Below are positions 5,924 through 14,074 of a stretch of DNA of 32,266 bases, one piece after another. Position 1 is the first letter of the stretch. Every line of letters starts with the position of its first letter. The position numbers were made by a program, and so were the translations under genes. The notes under the pieces were generated by a model, which was not told where the DNA came from, made no database searches, and worked only from the letters and a program-made list of their open reading frames with translations. The DNA comes from a virus, in the IMG/VR virus record IMGVR_UViG_3300046517_000144, positions 1-32,266 of that record. The stretch is one strand, 5' to 3'.

Positions 5924-6171
5924 AAGAGTTTATAAAGAATGTTTTTTCTGATAATGGCATTCCTAGTAGCTCTAGAATTCTAGCCGCCACTCATTCTTTA
6001 GCTGCTGTATTTGCGTTGTTGTTTTATGTAGTCAAAACACACAGTATGCCAGATGGAACAGCGCTCGGTGGACTAGGCGCTTTCGCCACTTCGCCGTATC
6101 TAGTTAACAAGGCCGGATCCGCAATAGAATCATTTTCTAAAAAAGATAAAACGCAAGACGGAGATAAATAA
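5920..6171 (+). CDS. Small membrane protein, holin candidate
   Basis: An 83-residue protein with a 4-base ATGA overlap with the upstream gene. A hydrophobic span covers about residues 20-42 (AATHSLAAVFALLFYVVKTH) and a weaker second one about 48-66 (GTALGGLGAFATSPYLVNKA). The C-terminus is charged (FSKKDKTQDGDK). Size, two spans and a charged tail fit small phage holins, but no endolysin is found nearby, so the call stays tentative. Confidence 0.6.
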   Translation: MKEFIKNVFSDNGIPSSSRILAATHSLAAVFALLFYVVKTHSMPDGTALGGLGAFATSPYLVNKAGSAIESFSKKDKTQDGDK

Positions 6172-6455
6172 TGAGTCACCAGGTAGTGCTTTCATGGACG
6201 GCGTCACCGGATGCCGTTGCGGGGTATAATATTTATCGTGGTACCAATCCTCCAGGAAACGAGGGCTCTTCTCCGATTAACCCCGGCCTAGTAGCCGGAA
6301 CGACGTTTACAGATACGAATGTTCTTGCAGGACAGAAGTTGGATTACGTTGTTACGGCAGTTTCGGCTACTGGAGTGGAGTCAATCCATTCTAATGAAGT
6401 AGTCGCAACGGTGCCACTTCAACCCCCCTCAAACCTCGTGGCAGTCGTTTCTTAA
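6171..6455 (+). CDS. Fibronectin type III domain protein
   Basis: A 94-residue protein made of one FN3 beta-sandwich: the VVLSWTASPDAVAGYNIYRG strands B-C, the TTFTDTNV strand, YVVTAVSATGVESIHSNEV with the conserved Tyr and the SNEV signature, then a linker QPPSNLVAVVS that looks like the start of a second FN3 repeat but ends. FN3 domains in phage virion proteins are thought to aid weak binding to cell-surface carbohydrates. A run of six C at 6423-6428 lies near the end. A virion-surface role is inferred. Confidence 0.8.
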   Translation: MSHQVVLSWTASPDAVAGYNIYRGTNPPGNEGSSPINPGLVAGTTFTDTNVLAGQKLDYVVTAVSATGVESIHSNEVVATVPLQPPSNLVAVVS

Positions 6456-6493
6456 CATCATTAAAAAGATTTTTCAATTCTGGAAGTGGTAAA

Positions 6494-6561
6494 CACCGAA
6501 CAGAGGTTCGTCTAGAACGGTGCTATTTTCATACAGGTGCTCTGTCAAGGACGTATGAAAA
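6494..6561 (+). promoter_or_regulatory. Two-hairpin leader upstream of 6571
   Basis: CACCG (6494-6498) pairs with CGGTG (6518-6522); inside it GTTC can pair with GAAC on either side. A second hairpin pairs TTTTCATAC (6526-6534) with GTATGAAAA (6553-6561), a perfect 9-base stem. The sequence from 6536 to 6570 resembles the leader before 3420. The role may be RNA leader control, processing, or a phage promoter. Confidence 0.45.
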
Positions 6562-6570
6562 AGAGATAAC

Positions 6571-6888
6571 GTGAAGATACCTTATTGGTACCTTTTGCTA
6601 GGCCCCACCTTTATTTATTATCTTGGTGGCTTATTTAACTTAGGCACTATGGCTTTAAATAACGGCCAGATGCCTGTGTTGATGCCTGCCGATTTAGCTG
6701 CTCAGGTAGGTTTTGATGCTAGACACGTTCTAATGACACACTCAACTCATTTGAAGTTCTTTTGTGATTGGCTCAATTTAGGCGAAGGAATTGCTAGTCC
6801 CGGAGATCTTCTAGTTTGGCTGGGAGATTCAATAGCCGTGACGTCATGGGCGTTGTGGGCCGCGTTAGTAATTAAAGACTCTAATTAA
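6571..6888 (+). CDS. DUF5317-like membrane protein
   Basis: A 105-residue protein with a GTG start. Hydrophobic spans lie near residues 5-28 (LLLGPTFIYYLGGLFNLGTM) and 80-100 (LLVWLGDSIAVTSWALWAAL). Between them are NGQMPVLMPAD, a His-containing turn (ARHVLMTHSTHL), a WLNL segment and a SPGDLL motif. That order (Asn-Gly-x-Met-Pro-Val, Thr-x-Leu, then Ser-Pro-Gly-Asp before the last span) matches what I recall of DUF5317, a bacterial membrane family without known function. The start overlaps nothing annotated but follows a structured leader. Confidence 0.6.
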   Translation: MKIPYWYLLLGPTFIYYLGGLFNLGTMALNNGQMPVLMPADLAAQVGFDARHVLMTHSTHLKFFCDWLNLGEGIASPGDLLVWLGDSIAVTSWALWAALVIKDSN

Positions 6889-6895
6889 GGAAGAT

Positions 6896-7141
6896 ATGTC
6901 AGCAGGCAAATCAGCATCAGACATACTAGCTGGCGCGAAAGAAGCTGTTCAACATGCGGATGAGACGGAGCGATTAACTCGCCCGTCTCCTACTCCGGTT
7001 CCTGAAGGTTTAAAATCCCCGAAACATGAATACTCAGACGCTAGCTATTCAATGGTTAAGAAAGATAAAAAGCCAGGAATTTCTGAAGAGCTGGACGCCA
7101 AGCAGGGGATGCTAGACAAAGCAAAACAAGCACTACAATAG
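6896..7141 (+). CDS. Hypothetical protein upstream of terminase
   Basis: An 81-residue hydrophilic protein. It has a helical N-terminus (ASDILAGAKEAVQHADETER), a Pro-rich turn (RPSPTPVPEGLKSPK) and a helical C-terminus (EELDAKQGMLDKAKQALQ). It lies directly before the large terminase, the usual place for a small terminase subunit, but it is short and lacks a visible helix-turn-helix, so that role is not supported. Function unknown. Confidence 0.6.
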   Translation: MSAGKSASDILAGAKEAVQHADETERLTRPSPTPVPEGLKSPKHEYSDASYSMVKKDKKPGISEELDAKQGMLDKAKQALQ

Positions 7142-7148
7142 AGGGGCT

Positions 7149-9179
7149 ATGTCGTTCAATGACGATCCGGTAAAGAAAGCGGCTTATAATAAAGAATATC
7201 AACGAAAAGTAAAAGAGCGAAAGAAGTTATTTGAAGAAGCGGCCGAGAAGGACAAGCAAGAAAACGGAATTAGGTACCGTTCTGAAGCTTTGTCCTACGA
7301 GGATTTAGTTAAGATTTTCCACGGCGAACCTTATAAGACTGTAGAGGACGAAGAAGAGGAAGATACCAGAACGCGAAAGGTAAAGAAGCCCAAGCGTATT
7401 AGTCCGTTCGATACTGAGATACTAGGTCGAACTGTGACGTTTCAAGAGTGGCTAGATCTTCGAGATAAAGCCAGGAAGGATTTATTCTGGTTCGGCACGG
7501 AAGTTCTGAAACACGATTTTCTTCCTCGTGTCCATCAGCCAATTTGCGATGTCTTTGTAAAGAAGAATTTCGACGGGGCGTTTCCGAAGGGCTATACTGT
7601 CGGTAACGTCCATGATGCAATTAAGATTCAAAGCAGAACCGACGCTAATGGATATCCTACTCGAGAAGCTCTGATTCTGGATCCTAGAGGATTTTATAAG
7701 TCCACCATCAATCGTGTAGATTGCGTCCAGTGGATTATTAACGTCCCGGACATCCGTATTCTTTTGATTACTGGTGAGCACTCATTAGCGAAAGCGATGA
7801 TGCGAGCCATTAAGGGGTATCTCTGCCTTTCAAAAGGTGAGACGCCTACAGACTTTCATCTTCTGTTCCCTGAATACGCCCTGACCGGCAGAGATAGTAC
7901 GACCGGGACGCCTTTTACAGTTCCTTGCCGAAAGCATAACCAAACTGAGCCCACCTTCTGGGTCAGGCCGATTGGTGGAAACCTTTCCGGTTGGCACTGT
8001 GATATTAAGAAGGGCGATGACGTCATTACAGATAAAAACGCCAATACGGATGACGTCCGAGAAGAACTTAACAAGAAATACAGCGGGTCTAGGTTTATCG
8101 TAGATAGCTGGGGCTTTACGGACACGATTGGTACTAGATACTTCGGTCCTCCGAGTCCTGATTGGTACGGTTTGAAACTTAAACTTGCTGCGGATTCGTC
8201 TGATTCTGCTATTAAGGTTTGGCATCGCGCCGCTTGGAACGTCCTTCCTGAATACATTGAAGTTCCTTTAAGAGATCTAACTGAGGATATGGTCACGTTG
8301 ACCTTTCCGGAGAAAGTCTCGTTTAGCGAGCTTCGCGCTGAACTATTAGATAATGAAAACCTATTTAGGTGCCAGCGTTTAAACGAACCTCGTGGTTCAG
8401 ATGAAGATAGTGGCTATAAGGTTTCGTTTGATGAACAATCTCTACAAAGGCACCTTTACCAGAAAGAGGCCGTCCCTCAGATAGGCGAAATCTTTATTTG
8501 TTGGGATTGGGCTCCTACGGCTACAAGTCGGTCTGATTACTCAGCTGGTGTTGTTGCTAAGGTTTATAAGTGTCCAGATGGTCGGGATGGTTTAGTTATC
8601 CTTGAGGTCGCCTGCGATAAGTGGACACAGAGCGAATTAGCTTATCAAATCATCGCGTTGAATAAGAAGTGGAATCCTAAAAGGACGATGGTTGAAAAGT
8701 CAATGGGCGCGGAGGGTTTGGCTGTTTACCTTCATGACCTTTCTATTCGCTATGGCGTCACGCTGGATATCTTCTGGCGAGCACCGTCCGTTGAAATACA
8801 CGCTAAGCGTTCACGTATCAAGGGACTCGAGATTCTTCTTAAAGAAGATCGTCTGTGGTTTGTGTCCGGTCATTGGATCCAACAGACTTTCGATCAACTG
8901 ACAAGATATACAGGTGATACGAAGAATCGCGGTCGACATGACGATATCCCGGATGCAATGAGCTATTTCCCGATAACGTTCTTTTCTCTTTCTTCAATGA
9001 CCATTAAAGACCAGGCCGCTGCTAGGATGTATTTTGAGCAAGAGAAAGTCAGAGCCCAAGTGAAGGCTCAGTATGACAGGATATTTGGTAAACCGCCCAG
9101 CCAACAACTGTATACGCTGCCTTCTGATAATCCGGAAGCCTCAGGCTGGCGTCCTGTATGGCCGGTTAAAAAGAGTTAA
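7149..9179 (+). CDS. Terminase large subunit (TerL)
   Basis: A 676-residue DNA-packaging motor and nuclease, acting at the portal during head filling. The ATPase domain shows a variant Walker A, PRGFYKST, at about residues 179-186 with Lys184, and a likely Walker B/acidic pair around KKGDDVITD (288-295). The nuclease domain has the RNase H-like triad: Asp453 in CWDWAPTATS, Glu516 in MVEKSMGAEG, and the HDDIPDAM motif (Asp598/599, Asp602). The length is somewhat above typical TerL because of a charged N-terminal extension (about 1-95). All key residues are present, so it should be active. It is followed nine bases later by the portal gene. Confidence 0.95.
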   Translation: MSFNDDPVKKAAYNKEYQRKVKERKKLFEEAAEKDKQENGIRYRSEALSYEDLVKIFHGEPYKTVEDEEEEDTRTRKVKKPKRISPFDTEILGRTVTFQEWLDLRDKARKDLFWFGTEVLKHDFLPRVHQPICDVFVKKNFDGAFPKGYTVGNVHDAIKIQSRTDANGYPTREALILDPRGFYKSTINRVDCVQWIINVPDIRILLITGEHSLAKAMMRAIKGYLCLSKGETPTDFHLLFPEYALTGRDSTTGTPFTVPCRKHNQTEPTFWVRPIGGNLSGWHCDIKKGDDVITDKNANTDDVREELNKKYSGSRFIVDSWGFTDTIGTRYFGPPSPDWYGLKLKLAADSSDSAIKVWHRAAWNVLPEYIEVPLRDLTEDMVTLTFPEKVSFSELRAELLDNENLFRCQRLNEPRGSDEDSGYKVSFDEQSLQRHLYQKEAVPQIGEIFICWDWAPTATSRSDYSAGVVAKVYKCPDGRDGLVILEVACDKWTQSELAYQIIALNKKWNPKRTMVEKSMGAEGLAVYLHDLSIRYGVTLDIFWRAPSVEIHAKRSRIKGLEILLKEDRLWFVSGHWIQQTFDQLTRYTGDTKNRGRHDDIPDAMSYFPITFFSLSSMTIKDQAAARMYFEQEKVRAQVKAQYDRIFGKPPSQQLYTLPSDNPEASGWRPVWPVKKS

Positions 9180-9188
9180 AGGAATATA

Positions 9189-11312
9189 ATGAACGAAGAT
9201 CTGTCCGTGCAGGCTAATGATTTATATTTAACACCTGCGTCAGAAATAACGGAAGATAATGCTCATATAGATAAAGAAACTAATACGATGAGCTTCGCTG
9301 ATGAAGCGGCTCTGAAATTAGTTCTCGACGATACAAATACCGCTGACAATTACATCAACATAAACCAGTGGGCTTCTGGGTGGACATTAGCAGATACACT
9401 GTATCAAAGTCCGGCCGCTGCAACTGCGTTTGACGGATCGAACGTCGCTCAGTCTAACGTTCCTAAGTTTATTTTGAGTAATCACATCAGCTCAATTGTA
9501 CCTAAGCTGATGGGCGGCATTTTTTATGAAGATCCCCCGTTTCTTCTTCGCCCCCGTCCCGGCGTATCTCAAGATATAATTCGTGCCAAAACCGCTTTAT
9601 TCAGCGCTCAGCTTTGGGATATGCGGTTTGAAGAAGAGTCTGAGCGTGCGCTAGATCAGATGGCCCTTTTCGGCACATGCATAATGAAATTTGGGTACCT
9701 AGAGTATACCAAGAAAGAAAAAAAATATACTCGTAAAGAAGATAAGCAGCCGATTCCGAATCCTCTAGGCGGACCGCCGACTTTAGTAGATACGCCAGGC
9801 TCCGATGAAGTAGTCATTGAATATTTTGACAAACTGATTTCTCGTCCTTGGATTAAATATTGTGATATCCGTAAGGTATTGGTTGATCCAGGCTGTCGGT
9901 ACGGTGATATCCAACGTGCTCAGTGGGTTGTTTATCGGGATTATGCGACTTATTCTGATCTTGAAGCCCTTCGTGGCGTAGAAGGTTATGTAATCCCTAG
10001 CGAAGAAGTATTGAAGTATATTTTCCTAAACGGCATTACGTCCGGAATGGAAAATATCTCTTTGACTATTCCTGAAGGCATGCTTGGATATCTCCAGCAC
10101 GCCGTTCCTGCTAACCGCCAGACATCTGCGGATCCCATGAAAGCGCCGATGGAGATTTTAGAGCGCTGGGATAAGGAACGAGTTATAGTTGTTTTGTCGT
10201 TCAACGGCCATAATGTCCTGATTCGTAATGAAGCAAACCCGTACGGTAAGATTCCTTTTTATTCCGCAAACTGGCGTAATATTCCTGACTGCTTTTATGG
10301 TCAAGGGCTGGGAGTCCTAATCGGCAGTGAACAACTCGTCGAGCAGGGTGTCACGAACTTGGCTTTGGATCTTCTTGCTTATGGTTTGCAGCCTACCGCT
10401 GTTAGGAAAAGCGGCTTTAATGCTCCTACACAGAACACACGTTGGAAGCAAGGGGGTATAATTGAGGTTGATGAAGACGTCGACAAGGCGTTCAAATTCC
10501 TCGAAATGCCGCCAATTCCGGCGGGCGCGTGGGCAGCTATCCAGCAGGCTCAATCTAGCGCAACGGCATCCTCCGGTGCCAACGAGCAGACCGTTCAGGG
10601 CGTCGGTTCCGCAGGTATCAAAACCACAGGAATGAGATCAGGGACTGGTGCTGCGGCCGTTATTCAGGCTAATGCAAGTCGGTTAGATGGTCCGGACAGT
10701 CGGTTTATTCGTCAGATTTTTGTTCCGTGGCTGTATCAGATGGACACGATGAACAACGACCTTATTCCGACTAAGGTTCTGCGGGACATTCTCGGGGAAA
10801 CCTTCGATAAGAAGGACGCCGCATATAACGTCGATCACATCGATTTCCGTGAAGCCAAATTTGAATATGAAGTTCTAGCGGGCTCGCATCTTGGCGCTAA
10901 GAAGGAAATGGCCCAGGCTTTGCCGATTATTATCCAGCTTCTGAACAATCCTACGTTTATGACTAACGTCACGGACGGCGGGTATATGTTTGATGGCATA
11001 GCTATCTTTAAGGCATTTACAGACGCCGCCGGTTGGAAGTTTAGTCAGCCTTTCTTGCGTCCCATGACGCCAGAAGAGAAGCAAAAACATGATGCTAACT
11101 CTCCTTCCGCCTTACAACAACGTCAGCTTCAGGCACAAGGCCAGATGCAAGATAAGCAATTCCAACAACAGCAAGTTCTAGAAGACCAGAAGCAATTAGG
11201 CAAGGCCGGAGCGGAGGCATTACGCCAAAGTATTCAGCATTCTCTAGACATGGAAATAACCGGAGAGCCCAGCAGCAATCCTAAAGGCTTTGGTAGTGAA
11301 ACGAATTTATAA
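9189..11312 (+). CDS. Portal protein (head-tail connector)
   Basis: A 707-residue protein directly downstream of TerL, where portal genes are normally found. The middle matches portal features: ISSIVPKLMGGIFYEDPPFL near residues 100-120, ALDQMALFGTCIMKFGYL (about 155-172), IRKVLVDPGCRYGDI, and FYGQGLGVLIGSEQLVEQGV (about 365-385), the stem/wing segment common to portals of short-tailed phages. The C-terminus is a Gln-rich helix (QQRQLQAQGQMQDKQFQQQQ), as in portal barrel regions. The protein forms a dodecameric ring through which DNA enters and leaves. Length is within the range of large podovirus portals. Confidence 0.9.
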   Translation: MNEDLSVQANDLYLTPASEITEDNAHIDKETNTMSFADEAALKLVLDDTNTADNYININQWASGWTLADTLYQSPAAATAFDGSNVAQSNVPKFILSNHISSIVPKLMGGIFYEDPPFLLRPRPGVSQDIIRAKTALFSAQLWDMRFEEESERALDQMALFGTCIMKFGYLEYTKKEKKYTRKEDKQPIPNPLGGPPTLVDTPGSDEVVIEYFDKLISRPWIKYCDIRKVLVDPGCRYGDIQRAQWVVYRDYATYSDLEALRGVEGYVIPSEEVLKYIFLNGITSGMENISLTIPEGMLGYLQHAVPANRQTSADPMKAPMEILERWDKERVIVVLSFNGHNVLIRNEANPYGKIPFYSANWRNIPDCFYGQGLGVLIGSEQLVEQGVTNLALDLLAYGLQPTAVRKSGFNAPTQNTRWKQGGIIEVDEDVDKAFKFLEMPPIPAGAWAAIQQAQSSATASSGANEQTVQGVGSAGIKTTGMRSGTGAAAVIQANASRLDGPDSRFIRQIFVPWLYQMDTMNNDLIPTKVLRDILGETFDKKDAAYNVDHIDFREAKFEYEVLAGSHLGAKKEMAQALPIIIQLLNNPTFMTNVTDGGYMFDGIAIFKAFTDAAGWKFSQPFLRPMTPEEKQKHDANSPSALQQRQLQAQGQMQDKQFQQQQVLEDQKQLGKAGAEALRQSIQHSLDMEITGEPSSNPKGFGSETNL

Positions 11313-11336
11313 AAAATAGAAATAGAAAGGACAACA

Positions 11337-11675
11337 ATGGCTGAAAAAGAAATGCCCCTTTTGATGAAAGAACTTACTATCGGTGAGAAAATAGCATTAG
11401 GTCAAGTTAGTCGTCTTCCAGGTTTTCAGGTTATCGTTAAACTTATTGAAGCTGGATGCAATAAGGCCACGGCGGATACAATTAATCTTAACCCAGAAGA
11501 TACGAATTACGATCAGCTTCTTAAAGCTAAGCATAACTATTCTCACAGTATTAATAAGTTTACCAGGCTTGTAAGAAACTCCATCAATTATCATGTCGAA
11601 CACGGCGTGGTAGAAGATGCCGAAGAACAAGAAAAGGCAAAAAAGTTAATAGATCAGCAGAAAGAATCTAAGTAA
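11337..11675 (+). CDS. Hypothetical protein between portal and scaffold
   Basis: A 112-residue, mainly helical protein (KELTIGEKIALGQVSRLPGF, KLIEAGCNKATADTINLNPE) with a charged C-terminal tail (KKLIDQQKESK). It lies between the portal and scaffold-like genes and is probably an assembly or minor head factor. No motif identifies a function. Confidence 0.65.
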   Translation: MAEKEMPLLMKELTIGEKIALGQVSRLPGFQVIVKLIEAGCNKATADTINLNPEDTNYDQLLKAKHNYSHSINKFTRLVRNSINYHVEHGVVEDAEEQEKAKKLIDQQKESK

Positions 11676-11702
11676 GACAATCCAATTTCTAGGAGTTTAA
11701 AA

Positions 11703-12926
11703 ATGAGTACCGCACCTATTACGAGGGAGTCCCTTCTCTCGATGTCTGAAGAAGATCTAAAAAAGATTGTAAAAGATCCGTCCAAGCTAGCCGAGATCAA
11801 CGCTTTCCTTTCGTCGCCCGAAGGCCGAGGAATGATTGCCGAGACAGTGACGGAAGCAACGACTGAACTGACAGAAGAGAATACTGAAATTGATCCGGTC
11901 GAAGTTGAAAGACAAGCAGCTGAAGCTAAGGTTGCAGCCGAGAAGGCTGTAGCAGATCAAGTTGAAGCCGAGCGTAAAGCTGAAGAAGACGCCGCTTTGG
12001 TTGCTGCTGGTATTACGGTTTATCGTGACGCTTTCGGAAACATCACGAAGCTTATTCAAGAGTATCAAGCAGATGACGAGAACGGTAATCCCATCGGTCG
12101 TTCTACGCATCTTGAGGCTCGCAATTGGGCTGAACTCGCCCGAAAGCAGAAGGAAGCGCATACTCAGGCGACTCGTGCTTTCCATAGGTTGAAGGACCAG
12201 AAAACTACATTTAAGAAGCCTACGGCTCCTATTCAGATTCCGGACGTTCCACTGTTGTCTGAAGACGAGCGAATTAAAGCCGCTCTGGATCTAAACAGCG
12301 AAGATGAAACCGTTGTTCTTAAGGCGGATAGAAAACTTCGCGCTGATCAGATACTTAGAGACCAGCGTTTAGAAGCTATCCAGAAAGAAGAACATAGGCA
12401 GGAGTACGCTTCCGCCGAATTTAAACAACGTCATATTCACGATTTTAATCCCTGCAATGCTAACGCCGCGTTTATATCCAACTACCTTAAGGAAAATAAC
12501 CTTACGTGGACAGTTGATAATCTCGAGCTAGCCTTTGCAGCGACGGAACCGCAACTGGTACCTGTTCAGGTATCGGTTGCAGAAGAAACGGCTCCAGCGG
12601 CTAATCCCGTTGAGCTAAAAACACAACCACAAGCTTTGGTGACGGGAATAAACCCACAACCTGAAATCGTGGTTCAAGAACCAAAACCAACGCAGGTAGT
12701 CACGCCTAATCCGCAAGCTACGCCGCGTCGGGGAGTCAACGGGGGCCTTGTGCCTGGTCAGTCTACTGGACTGAAACCGGCGGGTATCCCGGCAGGACTC
12801 ACTATGAAAGAGATCATGAAGTGGACCTCCGATCAGATGAAGATGGAGCGGAAGAATCCCGCCCGTCGGGCAGAGATCGATAGGGTGATTACGGCTTATA
12901 ACAAAGCCAGAACTTCACGGATCTAA
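11703..12926 (+). CDS. Scaffold-like head assembly protein
   Basis: A 407-residue protein just before the major capsid gene, the usual scaffold position. Residues 60-105 form a strong charged Ala/Glu/Lys coiled coil (VEVERQAAEAKVAAEKAVAD). A second helical region covers about 190-245. The stretch around 240-275 (KQRHIHDFNPCNANAAFISN) is a compact module with conserved-looking aromatic residues. A Pro/Gln linker precedes a helical C-terminal end (MKEIMKWTSDQMKMER) that is well suited to capsid binding. Scaffold function is inferred from location and composition; it might also be a minor head protein. Confidence 0.6.
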   Translation: MSTAPITRESLLSMSEEDLKKIVKDPSKLAEINAFLSSPEGRGMIAETVTEATTELTEENTEIDPVEVERQAAEAKVAAEKAVADQVEAERKAEEDAALVAAGITVYRDAFGNITKLIQEYQADDENGNPIGRSTHLEARNWAELARKQKEAHTQATRAFHRLKDQKTTFKKPTAPIQIPDVPLLSEDERIKAALDLNSEDETVVLKADRKLRADQILRDQRLEAIQKEEHRQEYASAEFKQRHIHDFNPCNANAAFISNYLKENNLTWTVDNLELAFAATEPQLVPVQVSVAEETAPAANPVELKTQPQALVTGINPQPEIVVQEPKPTQVVTPNPQATPRRGVNGGLVPGQSTGLKPAGIPAGLTMKEIMKWTSDQMKMERKNPARRAEIDRVITAYNKARTSRI

Positions 12927-12939
12927 ATTAAGGTGATAT

Positions 12940-13965
12940 ATGAGTGGACCGAATCCCTCAGCACAGAACGTATCAAATACCCTTACGGCCCAGGCGATTC
13001 TTTTTGACAAAGAATTGATCCCGAACCTGAAGGGCGAAACGGATGCCTTTGTTGCTTGCGCTGAACGGCGCGTGCAGCCTTTGCATGCCGGTATTAACCG
13101 GACTTTCTTCCAATACAACACGCTGGCTGGCGATACTACCCAGTCTGCTGACGGTACGGTTGGAAACCCGGAACTCATCACTCAGATCAGCGCTCCGGCG
13201 CAACTGGGTGAGTGGAACAACTACACGAACTTCTCTTCGTTTGCCATCGCGGCTTCGATTGACGAGTTGGTGGGAAATTCGGCCGTCGAGCTTGGTTACC
13301 AAGCTGGTCAGTCTATTTCCGAGTTGTATTCCGCAGTGGCCGATAGCGCGTCTGCCGTTGACTCTAACGTCAACCAGTCCGCTCTTCTGTCCACCCCGTT
13401 TACTCTTGACCTCGGCACCATTCGTGAACTGAAACAGCAGTTGGTTGCTGATGACGTTCTGCCTTGCAAAAAGGGTAAATTCATGGGCGCAATCAGCCCG
13501 AACGTGTTGGGAGATATCTATAACGCAACGACAGTGAACAACTCTATCGTTGATTTGTGGAAGTATGCCAACATGGAAAAGTTCGATAAAATGGGTGGCG
13601 CTGACCAGACTATGGAAATCGAACTGCCGGGCACGAACATTGTGTTCCGTCAAACTCCTTTCGTTACCAAGACTTCGAACTACAGCGGTAGCGGAAAGAT
13701 CGCCTATAGAACTTACGTCTTTGGGAATTATGCTCTCATTGGTGTTTGGCTCGAGGTGCCGGGAGATACGGATCTGGATGAGGGGGACTGGCGTACTATC
13801 GAATGTCGGGTAGTGACGGATGCTCCTCCTTCTTCTTTTGATCCAACTGCTACAATCGGGGGATGGGCTTCGTATAAGTTTCATCAAACCGTTACACTTC
13901 CGCCCGCTACTGGCGTAAATTCGCAGAGGATCAGATATATTGACAGCGTCCCCGCGATTCAGTAA
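12940..13965 (+). CDS. Major capsid protein, N4-gp56-like
   Basis: A 341-residue HK97-fold-type capsid protein. Family-like features include the N-terminal arm, the AERRVQPLHAGINRTFFQYN segment, the long acidic spine-helix region (ELGYQAGQSISELYSAVADS), FMGAISPNVLGDIY, and the C-terminal signature GGWASYKFHQTV...RIRYIDSVPAIQ typical of the N4-gp56 capsid group. Codon use looks strongly biased (AAC, GCT, GGT, CAG favoured), as expected of the most abundant virion protein, and this bias also creates a long antisense reading frame that is not a gene. It builds the icosahedral shell around TerL-packaged DNA. Confidence 0.88.
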   Translation: MSGPNPSAQNVSNTLTAQAILFDKELIPNLKGETDAFVACAERRVQPLHAGINRTFFQYNTLAGDTTQSADGTVGNPELITQISAPAQLGEWNNYTNFSSFAIAASIDELVGNSAVELGYQAGQSISELYSAVADSASAVDSNVNQSALLSTPFTLDLGTIRELKQQLVADDVLPCKKGKFMGAISPNVLGDIYNATTVNNSIVDLWKYANMEKFDKMGGADQTMEIELPGTNIVFRQTPFVTKTSNYSGSGKIAYRTYVFGNYALIGVWLEVPGDTDLDEGDWRTIECRVVTDAPPSSFDPTATIGGWASYKFHQTVTLPPATGVNSQRIRYIDSVPAIQ

Positions 13966-13985
13966 CTAAATAGCAAATAAAATTC

Positions 13986-14014
13986 TTGATACTAGTTGCA
14001 ACTTGTATTAAGAT
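13986..14014 (+). promoter_or_regulatory. Possible sigma70-type promoter before the endonuclease
   Basis: TTGATA (13986-13991) is separated by 17 bases from TAAGAT (14009-14014). The first matches the -35 consensus in five of six positions and the second the -10 in four of six. It sits in the gap between the capsid and endonuclease genes and would drive the latter if real. Confidence 0.35.
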
Positions 14015-14020
14015 TAGATT

Positions 14021-14049
14021 GGGGGAGCATACCGTAAATATGCTCCTCT
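14021..14049 (+). terminator. Strong hairpin after the capsid gene
   Basis: GGGGGAGCATA (14021-14031) pairs with TATGCTCCTCT (14039-14049), an 11-base stem with two G-T pairs and a 7-base loop. No T-run follows directly, so it may be a stabilising 3' end, a processing site or a weak terminator for capsid mRNA rather than a full intrinsic terminator. Confidence 0.45.
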
Positions 14050-14074
14050 GATCATACTCTTTTACGGAGAGAAC

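Noticed and set aside
6896-7141. Small terminase subunit
   Set aside because: Position is right but the 81-residue protein shows no DNA-binding helix-turn-helix or oligomerisation core.
7684-7707. Apparently damaged Walker A in the terminase (RGFYKST)
   Set aside because: The Lys-Ser-Thr end is kept, and phage terminases often replace the GxG part; the nuclease triad is intact, so it is not a broken gene.
12973-13887. 304-codon open frame on the minus strand
   Set aside because: It is fully antisense to the major capsid gene, has no plausible domain, and arises from the strong codon bias of that gene.
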